This document shows positions 48,791 to 61,978 of a stretch of 64,000 bases of DNA, piece after piece. This DNA comes from Hydractinia symbiolongicarpus (taxonomy: Eukaryota > Cnidaria > Hydrozoa > Anthoathecata > Hydractiniidae). The stretch lies in NCBI RefSeq assembly GCF_029227915.1, contig NC_079887.1, positions 1,674,001 through 1,738,000 of the forward strand, written 5' to 3'. The position numbers and the translations under genes were made by a program. Position 1 is the first letter of the stretch; the number at the start of each line of letters is the position of its first letter. The notes beneath the pieces were generated by a model. That model saw only the letters and a program-made list of their open reading frames with translations, was not told where the DNA came from and did no database searches.

Positions 48791-49720
48791 AAAAATCGTT
48801 CTGGAAATGAGTTTACTCACAGGGTACTTTCTTTGTATACATTCGACTATACGGGCCAAGCCCGGGATTTACGGGAAATCGCGGGTTTTCGTTTTTTGGC
48901 GATTAAACCTCTTTCATTAAGCGTCTCATCAAAAATGAAAACATTTCTGAAAACTACAAGTCTCATGCGTTTTAGTGGTAAAAAAATAATTTAAAAAATC
49001 GTTCGGGAAATGAGATTACTCCCTGGGTACTTTCTTTGTATACTTTGGACTATACGGGCCGAGTCCGGGGTTTACGGGAAATCGCGGATTTTCGTTTGAG
49101 GGCGATTAAACTTCTTTTATTCAGCCTCTCATCAAATATGAAAACATTTTTGAAAACTTCAAGTCTCGTGCGTTTTAGTAGTGAAAAAAAAAATTAAAAA
49201 ATCGTTCGGGAAATGAGTTTACTCCCTGGGTACTTTCTTTGTATACTTTTGACTATACGGGCCGAGTCCGGGATTTACGGGAAATCGCAGGTTTTCGTTT
49301 GCCGGCGATTAAACTGCTTTTATTCAGCGTCTCATCAAAAATGAAAACATTTTTGAAAACTACAAGTCTCATGCGTTTTAGTGGTGAAAAAATAATTTAA
49401 AAAATCGTTCGGGAAATGAGTTTACTCCCTGGGTACTTTCTTTGTATACTTTTGACTATACGGGCCAAGCCGGGATTTACGGGAAATCGCGGGTTTTCGT
49501 TTGCCGGCGATTAAACTTCTTTTATTCAGCGTTTCATCAAAAATGAAAACATTTTTAAAAACTACAAATCTTATGCGTTTTAGTGGTGAAAAAATAATTT
49601 AAAAAATCGTTCTGGAAATGAGTTTACTCACAGGGTACTTTCTTTGCATACATTCGACTATACGGGCCAAGCCCAGGATTTACGGGAAATCGCGGGTATT
49701 CGTTTTTCGGCGATTAAACC
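48110..49720 (-). repeat. HOR: 811-bp 4-mer (G, C, A, A), two copies
   Basis: GCCTCTCATC within C units lies at 48,313 and 49,124, and AAACTGCTTTTATTC in A units near 48,500 and 49,312. The 4-mer is the tail of the 2,843-bp unit, tandemly doubled. Differences include CGTTAGGG near 48,393 and GTCTCGTGCG near 49,165. Confidence 0.85.
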
Positions 49721-51110
49721 TCTTTCATTAAGCGTCTCATCAAAAATGAAAACATTTTTGAAAACTACAAGTCTCATGCGTTTTAGTGGTAAAGAAAATA
49801 ATATAAAAAATCGTTCGGGAAATGAGTTTACTCCCTGGGTACTTTCTTTGTATACTTTTGACTATACGGGTCGAGTCCGGGGTTTACGGGGAAAGGCGGG
49901 TTTTCGTTTGCCGTCGATTAAACTTCTTTTATTCAGCGTCTCATCAAAAATGAAAACATTTATAAAAACTACAAGTCTTATGCGTTTTAGTGGTGAAAAA
50001 TAATTTAAAAAATCGTTCTGGAAATGAGTTTACTCACAGGGTACTTTCTTTGTATACATTCGACTATACGGGCCAAGCCCGGGATTTACGGTAAATCGCG
50101 GGTTTTCGTTTTCCGGCGATTAAACCTCTTTCATTAAGCGTCTCATCAAAAATGAAAACTATTTTAAAAACTACAAGTCTCATGCGTTTTAGTGGTGAAA
50201 GAAAAATTTAAAAAATCGTTCGGAAATGAGTTTACTCCCTGGGTACTTTCTTTGTATAGTTTTGACTATACGGGCCGAGTCCGGGATTTACGGGAAATCG
50301 CGGATTTTCGTTTGACGGCGATTAAACTTCTTTTATTCAGCGTCCCATCAAATATGAAAATATTTTTGAAAACTACAAGTCTCATGCGTTTAGTGGTAAA
50401 GAAAATAATATAAAAAATCGTTCGGGAAATGAGTTTACTCCCTGGGTACTTTCTTTGTATACTTTTGACTATACGGGTCGAGTCCGGGGTTTAAGGGAAA
50501 TGGCGGGTTTTCGTTTGCCGTCGATTAAACTTCTTTTATTCAGCGTCTCATCAAAAATGAAAACATTTTTAAAAACTACAAGTCTTATGCGTTTTAGTGG
50601 TGAAAAGATAATTTAAAAAATCGTTTTGGAAATGAGTTTACTCACAGGGTACTTTCTTTGTATACATTCGACTATACGGGCCAAGCCCGGGATTTACGGG
50701 AAATCGCGGGTTTTCGTTTGCTGGCGATTAAACCACTTTCATTAAGCGTCTCATCAAAAATGAAAACATTTCTGAAAACTACAAGTCTCATGCGTTTTAG
50801 TGGTAAAAAAATAATTTAAAAAATCGTTCGGGAAATGAGTTTACTCACAGGGTACTTTGTTTGTATACATTCGACTACACGGGCCAAGCCCTGGATTTAC
50901 GGGAAATCGCGGAATTTCGTTTGCTGGCGATTAAACTTCTTTCATCAACCGTCTCATCAAAAATGAAAACATTTTTGAAAACTTCAAGTCTCATGCGTTT
51001 TAGTGGTGAAAAAAAAAATTAAAAAATCGTTCGGGAAATGAGTTTACTCCCTGGGTACTTTCTTTGTATACTTTGGACTATACGGGCCGAGTCCGGGATT
51101 TACGGGAAAT
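49721..51110 (-). repeat. Mixed right-arm monomers; first part shared with 61,860-62,330
   Basis: P, P, G, H, P, G, G and C-like units follow in plus-strand order. GGTTTACGGGGAAAGG at about 49,880 and the G unit with TTTACGGTAAATC recur near 62,000 and 62,205, an offset of about 12,120. The H unit near 50,340 reads TTTGACGGCG, where most H units read TTTGCCGGCG. Confidence 0.75.
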
Positions 51111-52328
51111 CGCGGATTTTCGTTTGAGGACGATTAAACTTCTTTTATTCAGCGTCTCATCAAAAATGAAAACATTTTTAAAAACTACAAGTCTCATGCG
51201 TTTTAGTGGTGAAAAGATAATTTAAAAAATCGTTCGGAGAATGAGTTTACTCCCTGGGTACTTTCTTTGTATACATTCGACTATACGGGCCAAGCCCGGG
51301 ATTTACGGAAAATCGCGGGTTTTCGTTTGCTGGCGATTAAACGACTTTCATTAAGCGTCTCATCAAAAATGAAAACATTTTTGAAAACTAAAAGTCTTAT
51401 GCGTTTTAGTGGTGAAAAAATAATTTAAAAAATCGTTCTGGAAATGAGTTTACTCACTGGGTACTTTCTTTGTATACATTCGACTATACGGGCCAAGATC
51501 GGGATTTACGGGAAATCGCGGGTTTTCGTTTTCCGGCGATTAAACCTCTTTCATTAAGCGTCTCATCAAAAATGAAAACATTTTTGAAAACTACAAGTCT
51601 CATGCGTTTTAGTGGTGAAAGAAAAATTTAAAAAATCGTTCGGGAAATGAGTTTACTCCCTGGGTACTTTCTTTGTATATATTCGACTATACGGGCCGAG
51701 TCCGGGATTTACGGGAAATCGCGGATTTTCGTTTGAGGACGATTAAACTTCTTTTATTCAGCGTCTCATCAAAAATGAAAACATTTTTAAAAACTACAAG
51801 TCTCATGCGTTTTAGTGGTGAAAAGATAATTTAAAAAATCGTTCGGAGAATGAGTTTACTCCCTGGGTACTTTCTTTGTATACACTCGACTATACGGGCC
51901 AAGCCCGGGATTTACGGGAAATCGCGGGTTTTCGTTTGCTGGCGATTAAACGACTTTCATTAAGCGTCTCATCAAAAATGAAAACATTTTTGAAAACTAA
52001 AAGTCTTATGCGTTTTAGTGGTGAAAAAATAATTTAAAAAATCGTTCTGGAAATGAGTTTACTCACTGGGTACTTTCTTTGTATACATTCGACTATACGG
52101 GCCAAGATCGGGATTTACGGGAAATCGCGGGTTTTCGTTTTCCGGCGATTAAACCTCTTTCATTAAGCGTCTCATCAAAAATGAAAACATTTTTGAAAAC
52201 TACAAGTCTCATGCGTTTTAGTGGTGAAAGAAAAATTTAAAAAATCGTTCGGGAAATGAGTTTACTCCCTGGGTACTTTCTTTGTATATATTCGACTATA
52301 CGGGCCAAGCCCCGGATTTACGGGAAAA
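51111..52328 (-). repeat. HOR: 609-bp 3-mer, two copies
   Basis: GTTTGAGGA (C unit) begins at 51,122 and 51,731. CGTTCGGAGAATGAG is near 51,232 and 51,841, AACGACTTTCATT near 51,340 and 51,950, and GCCAAGATCGGG near 51,491 and 52,100. The unit is C, G, G. Confidence 0.87.
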
Positions 52329-54019
52329 CGCGGGATTTCGTTTGCCGGCGATTAAACCTCTTTCATTAAGCGTCTCATCAAAAATGAAAACATTTTTGAA
52401 AACTACAAGTCTCATGCGTTTTATTGGTGAAAAAATAATTTAAAAAATCGTTCGGGAAATGAGTTTACTCCCTAAGTACTTTCTTTGTATACTTTTGACT
52501 GTACGGGCCGAGTCCGGGGTTTACGGGAAATCGCGGATTTTCGTTTGCCGGCGATTAAACTTCTTTTATTCAGCGTCCCATCAAATATGAAAATATTTTT
52601 GAAAACTACAAGTCTCATGCGTTTAGTGGTAAAGAAAATAATATAAAAAATCGTTCGGGAAATGAGTTTACTCCCTGGGTACTTTCTTTGTATACTTTTG
52701 ACTATACGGGTCGAGTCCGGGGTTTAAGGGAAATGGCGGGTTTTCGTTTGCCGTCGATTAAACTTCTTTTATTCAGCGTCTCATCAAAAATGAAAACATT
52801 TTTAAAAACTACAAGTCTCATGCGTTTTAGTGGTAAAAAAATAATTTTAAAAATCGTTCGAGAAATGAGTTTACTCACAGGGTACTTTCTTTGTATACAT
52901 TCGACTACACGGGCCAAGCCCAGGATTTACGGGAAATCGCGGGATTTCGTTTGTCGGCGATTAAACTTCTTTCGTTAACCCTCTCATCAAAAATGAAAAC
53001 ATTTTTGAAAACTTCAAGTCTCATGCGTTTTTGTGGTGAAAAAAAAAATTAAAAAATCGTTCGGGAAATGAGTTTACTCCCTGGGTACTTTCTTTGTATA
53101 CATTCGACTATACGGGCCAAGCCCGGGATTTACCGGAAATCGCGGGATTTCGTTTGCCAGCGATTAAACCTCTTTTAATAAGCGTCTCAGCAAAAATGAA
53201 AACATTTTTGAAAACTACAAGTCTCATGCGTTTTAGTGGTGAAAAAATAATTTAAAAAATCGTTCAGGAAATGAGTTTACTTCCTGGGTACTTTCTCTGT
53301 ATACTTTGGACTATACGGGCCGAGTCCGGGATTTACGGGAAATCGCGGATTTTCGTTTGAGCGCGATTAAACTTCTTTTACTCAGCGTCTCATCAAAAAT
53401 GAAAACATTTTTGAAAACTACAAGTCTCATGCGTTTTAGTGGTGAAAAAATAATTTAAAAAATCGTTCGGGAAATGAGTTTACTCCCTGGGTACTTTCTT
53501 TGTATACATTCGACTATACGGGCCAAGCCCCGGATTTACGGGAAAACACGGGATTTCGTTTGCCGGCGATTAAACCTCTTTCATTAAGCGTCTCATCAAA
53601 AATGAAAACATTTTTGAAAACTACAAGTCTCATGCGTTTTAGTGGTGAAAAAAAATAATTAAAAAATCGTTCGGGAAATGAGTTTACTCACTGGGTACTT
53701 TCTTTGTATACATTCGACTATACGGGCCAAGCCCGCAATTTACGGGAAATCGCGGGATTTCGTTTCCCGGCGATTAAACTTCTTTCATTAACCGTCTCAT
53801 CAAAAATGAAAACATTTTTGAAAACTTCAAGTCTCATGCGTTTTAGTGGTGAAAAAAAAAATTAAAAAATCGTTCGGGAAATGAGTTTACTCCCTGGGTA
53901 CTTTCTTTGTATACATTCGACTATACGGGCCAAGCCCGGGATTTACGGAAAATCGCGGGATTTCGTTTGCCGGCGATTAAACCTCTTTTAATAAGCGTCT
54001 CATCAAAAATGAAAACATT
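52329..54019 (-). repeat. Mixed right-arm monomers without a clear tandem partner
   Basis: About eight units of G, H, P, G and C type. Rare variants include TTTTATTGGTG near 52,432, TCCCTAAGTAC near 52,470 (also near 62,766 and 63,781), TTGTCGGCG with TTCGTTAACC near 52,955, and GCCCGCAATTTACG near 53,731. Nothing but satellite is present. Confidence 0.72.
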
Positions 54020-54650
54020 TTTAAAAACTACAAGTCTCATGCGTTTTAGTGGTGAAAAAATACTTTAAAAAATCGTTCGGGAAATGCGTTTACTCCCTGG
54101 GTACTTTCTTTGTATACTTTGGACTATACGGGCCGAGTCCGGGATTTACGGGAAATCGCGGATTTTCGTTTGAGGGCGATTAAACTTCTTTTATTCAGCG
54201 TCTCATCAAAAATGAAAATATTTTTGAAAACTACAAGTCTCATGCGTTGTAGTGGTGAAAAAATAATTTAAAAAATCGTTCGGAAAATGAGTTTACTCCC
54301 TGGGTACTTTCTTTGTATATTTTGACTATACGGGCCGAGTCCGGGGTTTACGGGAAATGGCGGGTTTTCGTTTGCCGGCGATTACACTTCTTTTATTCAG
54401 CGTCTCATCAAAAATGAAAACATTTTTAAAAACTACAAGTCTCATGCGTTTTAGTGGTAAAAAGATAATTTAAAAAATCGTTTTGGAAATGAGTTTACTC
54501 ACAGGGTGCTTTCTTTGTATACATTCGACTATACGGGCCAAGCCCGGGATTTACGGGAAATCGCGGGTTTTCGTTTGCTGGCGATTAAACCACTTTCATT
54601 AAGCGTCTCATCAAAAATTAAAACATTTTTGAAAACTAAAAGTCTTATGC

Positions 54651-54823
54651 GTTTTAGTGGTGAAAAAATAATTTAAAAAATCGTTCTGGAAATGAGTTTA
54701 CTCACTGGGTACTTTCTTTGTATACATTCGAAATCGCGGATTTTCGTTTGCCGGCGATTAAACTTCTTTTATTCTGCGTCCCATCAAATATGAAAATATT
54801 TTTGAAAACTACAAGTCTCATGC
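54651..54823 (-). repeat. 173-bp monomer with a 30-bp core deletion
   Basis: The sequence passes from ATTCGA directly to AATCGCGG. The missing 30 bp run from CTATACGGGCC to TTTACGGGA and remove the GC-rich inverted repeat and the CGGG half of the CENP-B-box-like motif. The sequence GA flanks both ends of the lost segment. Confidence 0.88.
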
Positions 54824-55634
54824 GTTTAGTGGTAAAGAAAATAATATAAAAAATCGTTCGGGAAATGAGTTTACTCCCTGGGTATTTTCTTTGTATACTT
54901 TTGACTATACGGGTCGAGTCCGGGGTTTACGGGAAATGGCGGGTTTTCGTTTGCCGTCGATTAAACTTCTTTTATTCAGCGTCTCATCAAAAATGAAAAC
55001 ATTTTTAAAAACTACAAGTCTCATGCGTTTTAGTGGTGAAAAAATACTTTAAAAGATCGTTCGGGAAATGCGTTTACTCCCTGGGTACTTTCTTTGTATA
55101 CTTTGGACTATACGGGCCGAGTCCGGGATTTACGGGAAATCGCGGATTTTCGTTTGAGGGCGATTAAACTTCTTTTATTCAGCGTCTCATCAAAAATGAA
55201 AATATTTTTGAAAACTACAAGTCTCATGCGTTGTAGTGGTGAAAAAATAATTTAAAAAATCGTTCGGAAAATGAGTTTACTCCCTGGGTACTTTCTTTGT
55301 ATATTTTGACTATACGGGCCGAGTCCGGGGTTTACGGGAAATGGCGGGTTTTCGTTTGCCGGCGATTACACTTCTTTTATTCAGCGTCTCATCAAAAATG
55401 AAAACATTTTTAAAAACTACAAGTCTCATGCGTTTTAGTGGTAAAAAGATAATTTAAAAAATCGTTTTGGAAATGAGTTTACTCACAGGGTGCTTTCTTT
55501 GTATACATTCGACTATACGGGCCAAGCCCGGGATTTACGGGAAATCGCGGGTTTTCGTTTGCTGGCGATTAAACCACTTTCATTAAGCGTCTCATCAAAA
55601 ATTAAAACATTTTTGAAAACTAAAAGTCTTATGC

Positions 55635-55807
55635 GTTTTAGTGGTGAAAAAATAATTTAAAAAATCGTTCTGGAAATGAGTTTACTCACTGGGTACTTTC
55701 TTTGTATACATTCGAAATCGCGGATTTTCGTTTGCCGGCGATTAAACTTCTTTTATTCTGCGTCCCATCAAATATGAAAATATTTTTGAAAACTACAAGT
55801 CTCATGC
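55635..55807 (-). repeat. Second 173-bp monomer with the identical 30-bp deletion
   Basis: It has the same breakpoint as the unit 984 bp upstream, with the same neighbours, so it was copied with the 984-bp unit and did not arise anew. Confidence 0.88.
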
Positions 55808-56039
55808 GTTTAGTGGTAAAGAAAATAATATAAAAAATCGTTCGGGAAATGAGTTTACTCCCTGGGTATTTTCTTTGTATACTTTTGACTATACGGGTCG
55901 AGTCCGGGGTTTACGGGAAATGGCGGGTTTTCGTTTGCCGTCGATTAAACTTCTTTTATTCAGCGTCTCATCAAAAATGAAAACATTTTTAAAAACTACA
56001 AGTCTCATGCGTTTTAGTGGTAAAGAAAATAATATAAAA

Positions 56040-57640
56040 AATCGTTCGGGAAATGAGTTTACTCCCTGGGTACTTTCTTTGTATACTTTTGACTATACGG
56101 GTCGAGTCCGGGGTTTACGGGAAATGGCGGGTTTTCGTTTGCCGTCGATTAAACTTCTTTTATTCAGCGTCTAATCAAAAATGAAAACATTTTTAAAAAC
56201 TACAAGTCTCATGCGTTTTAGTGGTGAAAAGATAATTTAAAAAATCGTTTTGGAAATGAGTTTACTCACAGGGTACTTTCTTTGTATACATTCGACTATA
56301 CGGGCCAACCCCGGGATTTACGGGAAATTGCGGGTTTTCATTTGCTGGTGATTAAACCACGTTCATTAAGCGTCTCATCAAAAATGAAAACAAATCTGAA
56401 AACTACAAGTCTCATGCGTTTTAGTGGTAAAAAAATAATTTAAAAAATCGTTCGGGAAATGAGTTTACTCCCTGGGTACTTTCTTTGTATACTTTGGACT
56501 ATACGGGCCGAGTCCGGGGTTTACGGGAAATCGCGGATTTTCGTTTGAGGGCGATTAAACTTCTTTTATTCAGTTTCTCATCAAAAATGAAAACATTTTT
56601 GAAAACTACAAGTCTCATGCGTTTTAGTGGTGAAAAAAAAATTTAAAAAATCGTTCGGGAAATGAGTTTACTCCCTGGGTACTTTCTTGGTATACATTCG
56701 ACTATACGGGCCAAGCCCCGGATTTACAGGAAAACGCGGGATTTCGGTTGCCGGCGATTAAACCTCTTTCATTAAGCGTCTCATCAAAAATGAAAACATT
56801 TTTGAAAACTTCAAGTCTCATGCGTTTTAGTAGTGAAAAAAAAAATTAAAAAATCGTTCGGGAAATGAGTTTACTCCCTGGGTACTTTCTTTGTATACTT
56901 TTGACTATACGGGCCGAGTCCGGGATTTACGGGAAATCGCGGATTTTCGTTTGCCGGCGATTAAACTTCTTTTATTCAGCGTCCCATCAAATATGAAAAT
57001 ATTTTTGAAAACTACAAGTCTCATGCGTTTAGTGGTAAAGAAAATAATATAAAAAATCGTTCGGGAAATGAGTTTACTCCCTGGGTACTTTCTTTGTATA
57101 CTTTTGACTATACGGGTCGAGTCCGGGGTTTACGGGAAATGGCGGGTTTTCGTTTGCCGTCGATTAAACTTCTTTTATTCAGCGTCTCATCAAAAATGAA
57201 AACATTTTTAAAAACTACAAGTCTCATGCGTTTTAGTGGTAAAGAAAATAATATAAAAAATCGTTCGGGAAATGAGTTTACTCCCTGGGTACTTTCTTTG
57301 TATACTTTTGACTATACGGGTCGAGTCCGGGGTTTACGAGAAATGGCGGGTTTTCGTTTGCCGTCGATTAAACTTCTTTTATTCAGCGTCTCATCAAAAA
57401 TGAAAACATTTTTAAAAACTACAAATCTTATGCGTTTTAGTGGTGAAAAAATAATTTAAAAAATCGTTCTGGAAATGAGTTTACTCACAGGGTACTTTCT
57501 TTGTATACATTCGACTATACGGGCCAAGCCCGGGATTTACGGGAAATCGCGGGTTTTCGTTTTTCGGCGATTAAACCTCTTTCATTAAGCGTCTCATCAA
57601 AAATGAAAACAATTTTGAAAACTACAAGTCTCATGCGTTT
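56040..57640 (-). repeat. Eight-monomer block duplicated at 59,290-60,890 (offset 3,250)
   Basis: GTCTAATCAAAAATG lies near 56,169 and 59,419, CCAACCCCGGG at 56,305 and 59,555, CCACGTTCATT near 56,346 and 59,606, TTTCTTGGTATAC near 56,684 and 59,934, and paired P units at 57,094 and 60,344. This copy has private changes such as AAACAAATCTG near 56,388 and GATTTCGGTTGCC near 56,741. Confidence 0.87.
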
Positions 57641-58899
57641 TAGTGGTAAAGAAAATAATATAAAAAATCGTTCGGGAAATGAGTTTACTCCCTGGGTACT
57701 TTCTTTGTATACTTTTGACTATACGGGCCAAGCCAGGATTTACGGGAAATCGCGGGTTTTCGTTTGCCGGCGATTAAACTTCTTTTATTCAGCGTTTCAT
57801 CAAAAATGAAAACATTTTTAAAAACTACAAGTCTTGTGCGTTTTAGTGGTGAAAAAATAATTTAAAAAATCGTTCTGGAAATGAGTATAATCACAGGGTA
57901 CTTTCTTTGTATACATTCGACTATACGGGCCAAGCCCGGGATTTACGGGAAATCGCGGGTTTTCGTTTTTCGGCGATTAAACCTCTTTCATTAAGCGTCT
58001 CATCAAAAATGAAAACATTTTTGAAAACTACAAGTCTTATGCGTTTTAGTGGTGAAAAAATAATTTAAAAAATCGTTCTGGAAATGAGTTTACTCACAGG
58101 GTACTTTCTTTGTATACATTTGACTATACGGGCCAAGCCCGGGATTTACGGGAAATCGCGGGTTTTTGTTTGCCGTCGATTAAATTTCTTTTATTCAGCG
58201 TCTCATCAAAAATGAAAACTATTTTGAAAACTACAAGTCTCATGCGTTTTAGTGGTGAAAGAAAAATTTAAAAAATCGTTCAGGAAATGAGTTTACTCCC
58301 TGGGTACTTTCTTTGTATACTTTTGACTATACGGGCCGAGTCCGGGATTTACGGGAAATCGCGGATTTTCGTTTGCCGGCGATTAAACTTCTTTTTTTCT
58401 GCGTCCCATCAAATATGAAAATATTTTTGAAAACTACAAGTCTCATGCGTTTAGTGGTAAAGAAAATAATATAAAAAATCGTTCGGGAAATGAGTTTACT
58501 CCCTGGGTACTTTCTTTGTATACTTTTGACTATACGGGTCGAGTCCGGGGTTTACGGGAAATGGCGGGTTTTCGTTTGCCGTCGATTAAACTTCTTTTAT
58601 TCAGCGTCTCATCAAAAATGAAAACATTTTTAAAAACTACAAGTCTCATGCGTTTTAGTGGTAAAGAAAATAATATAAAAAATCGTTCGGGAAATGAGTT
58701 TACTCCCTGGGTACTTTCTTTGTATACTTTTGACTATACGGGTCGAATCCGGGGTTTACGGGAAATGGCGGGTTTTCGTTTGCCTTTGATTAAACTTCTT
58801 ATAATCAGCGTCTCATCAAAAATGAAAACATTTTTAAAAACTACAAGTCTTATGCGTTTTAGTGGTGAAAAAATAATTTAAAAAATCGTTCTGGAAATG
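57641..58899 (-). repeat. Mixed right-arm monomers
   Basis: About six units: a GCCAAGCCAGG unit, G, G with ATTAAATTTC, an H unit with TTTTTTTCTGCGTCCC near 58,390, and two P units. The second P unit has TTGCCTTTGATTAAAC and CTTATAATCAGCG near 58,783, changes not seen elsewhere. Only satellite is present. Confidence 0.72.
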
Positions 58900-61800
58900 A
58901 GTTTACTCACAGGGTACTTTCTTTGTATACATTCGACTATACGGGCCAAGCCCGGGATTTACGGGAAATCGCGGGTTTTCGTTTTCTGGCGATTAAACCT
59001 CTTTCATTAAGCGTCTCATCAAAAATGAAAACTATTTTGAAAACTACAAGTCTCATGCGTTTTAGTGGTGAAAGAAAAATTTAAAAAATCGTTCGAGAAA
59101 TGAGTTTACTCCCTGGGTACTTTCTTTGTATACTTTTGACTATACGGGCCGAGTCCGGGATTTACGGGAAATCGCGGATTTTCGTTTGCCGGCGATTAAA
59201 CTTCTTTTATTCAGCGTCCCATCAAATATGAAAATATTTTTGAAAACTACAAGTCTCATGCGTTTAGTGGTAAAGAAAATAATATAAAAAATCGTGCGGG
59301 AAATGAGTTTACTCCCTGGGTACTTTCTTTGTATACTTTTGACTATACGGGTCGAGTCCGGGGTTTACGGGAAATGGCGGGTTTTCGTTTGCCGTCGATT
59401 AAACTTCTTTTATTCAGCGTCTAATCAAAAATGAAAACATTTTTAAAAACTACAAGTCTCATGCGTTTTAGTGGTGAAAAGATAATTTAAAAAATCGTTT
59501 TGGAAATGAGTTTTCTCACAGGGTACTTTCTTTGTATACATTCGACTATACGGGCCAACCCCGGGATTTACGGGAAATCGCGGGTTTTCGTTTGCTGGCG
59601 ATTAAACCACGTTCATTAAGCGTCTCATCAAAAATGAAAACATTTCTGAAAACTACAAGTCTCATGCGTTTTAGTGGTAAAAAAATAATTTAAAAAATCG
59701 TTCGGGAAATGAGTTTACTCCCTGGGTACTTTCTTTGTATACTTTGGACTATACGGGCCGAGTCCGGGGTTTACGGGAAATCGCGGATTTTCGTTTGAGG
59801 GCGATTAAACTTCTTTTATTCAGCGTCTCATCAAAAATGAAAACATTTTTGAAAACTACAAGTCTCATGCGTTTTTGTGGTGAAAAAAAAATTTAAAAAA
59901 TCGTTCGGGAAATGAGTTTACTCCCTGGGTACTTTCTTGGTATACATTCGACTATACGGGCCAAGCCCCGGATTTACAGGAAAACGCGGGATTTCGTTTG
60001 CCGGCGATTAAACCTCTTTCATTAAGCGTCTCATCAAAAATGAAAACATTTTTGAAAACTTCAAGTCTCATGCGTTTTAGTAGTGAAAAAAAAAATTAAA
60101 AAATCGTTCGGGAAATGAGTTTACTCCCTGGGTACTTTCTTTGTATACTTTTGACTATACGGGCCGAGTCCGGGATTTACGGGAAATCGCGGATTTTCGT
60201 TTGCCGGCGATTAAACTTCTTTTATTCAGCGTCCCATCAAATATGAAAATATTTTTGAAAACTACAAGTCTCATTCGTTTAGTGGTAAAGAAAATAATAT
60301 AAAAAATCGTTCGGGAAATGAGTTTACTCCCTGGGTACTTTCTTTGTATACTTTTGACTATACGGGTCGAGTCCGGGGTTTACGGGAAATGGCGGGTTTT
60401 CGTTTGCCGTCGATTAAACTTCTTTTATTCAGCGTCTCATCAAAAATGAAAACATTTTTAAAAACTACAAGTCTCATGCGTTTTAGTGGTAAAGAAAATA
60501 ATATAAAAAATCGTTCGGGAAATGAGTTTACTCCCTGGGTACTTTCTTTGTATACTTTTGACTATACGGGTCGAGTCCGGGGTTTACGAGAAATGGCGGG
60601 TTTTCGTTTGCCGTCGATTAAACTTCTTTTATTCAGCGTCTCATCAAAAATGAAAACATTTTTAAAAACTACAAATCTTATGCGTTTTAGTGGTGAAAAA
60701 ATAATTTAAAAAATCGTTCTGGAAATGAGTTTACTCACAGGGTACTTTCTTTGTATACATTCGACTATACGGGCCAAGCCCGGGATTTACGGGAAATCGC
60801 GGCTTTTCGTTTTCCTGCGATTAAACCTCTTTCATTAAGCGTCTCATCAAAAATGAAAACTATTTTGAAAACTACAAGTCTCATGCGTTTTAGTGGTGAA
60901 AGAAAAATTTAAAAAATTGTTCGGGAAATGAGTTTACTCCCTGGGTACTTTCTTTGTATACTTTTGACTATACGGGCCGAGTCCGGAATTTACGGGAAAT
61001 CGCGGATTTTCGTTTGCCGGCGATTAAACTTCTTTTATTCAGCGTCCCATCAAATATGAAAATATTTTTGAAAACTACAAGTCTTATGCGTTTAGTGGTA
61101 AAGAAAATAATATAAAAAATCGTGCGGGAAATGAGTTTACTCCCTGGGTACTTTCTTTGTATACTTTTGACTATACGGGTCGAGTCCGGGGTTTACGGGA
61201 AATGGCGGGTTTTCGTTTGCCGTCGATTAAACTTCTTTTATTCAGCGTCTCATCAAAAATGAAAACATTTTTAAAAACTACAAGTCTCATGCGTTTTAGT
61301 GGTGAAAAGATAATTTAAAAAATCGTTTTGGAAATGAGTTTACTCACAGGGTACTTTCTTTGTATACATTCGACTATACGGGCCAACCCCGGGATTTACG
61401 GGAAATCGCGGGTTTTCGTTTGCTGGCGATTAAACCACGTTCATTAAGCGTCTCATCAAAAATGAAAACATTTCTGAAAACTACAAGTCTCATGCGTTTT
61501 AGTGGTAAAAAAATAATTTAAAAAATCGTTCGGGAAATGAGTTTACTCCCTGGGTACTTTCTTTGTATACTTTGGACTATACGGGCCGAGTCCGGGGTTT
61601 ACGGGAAATCGCGGATTTTCGTTTGAGGGCGATTAAACTTCTTTTATTCAGCGTCTCATCAAAAATGAAAACATTTTTGAAAACTACAAGTCTCATGCGT
61701 TTTAGTGGTGAAAAAAAAATTAAAAAATCGTTCAGGAAATGAGTTTACTCCCTGGGTACTTTCTTGGTATACATTCGACTATACGGGCCAAGCCCCGGAT

Positions 61801-61978
61801 TTACAGGAAAACGCGGGATTTCGTTTGCCGGCAATTAAACCTCTTTCATTAAGCGTCTCATCAAAAATGAAAACATTTTTGAAAACTTCAAGTCTCATGC
61901 GTTTTAGTAGTGAAAAAAAAAATTAAAAAATCGTTCGGGAAATGAGTTTACTCCCTGGGTACTTTCTTTGTATACTTT
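58900..61978 (-). repeat. HOR: 1,828-bp 9-mer; 58,900-60,150 matches 60,728-61,978
   Basis: CCAACCCCGGG lies at 59,555 and 61,383, ATCGTGCGGG near 59,291 and 61,119, and TTTCTTGGTATAC near 59,934 and 61,761. The two copies bracket the second copy of the 3,250-bp block. The first copy has TTTTCTCACAGG near 59,511 where others have TTTACTCACAGG. Confidence 0.85.

Larger units (their letters stand above)
54020..56019 (-). repeat. HOR: 984-bp 5-mer containing a 30-bp-deleted monomer, two copies
   Basis: TACTTTAAAA lies at 54,061 and 55,045, ATTCGAAATCGCGG near 54,726 and 55,710, and GGGTATTTTC near 54,883 and 55,867. The period equals five normal units minus 30 bp. The order is C, A, G, deleted H, P. 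One private difference is AAAAGATCG at 55,050 against AAAAAATCG. Confidence 0.9.
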
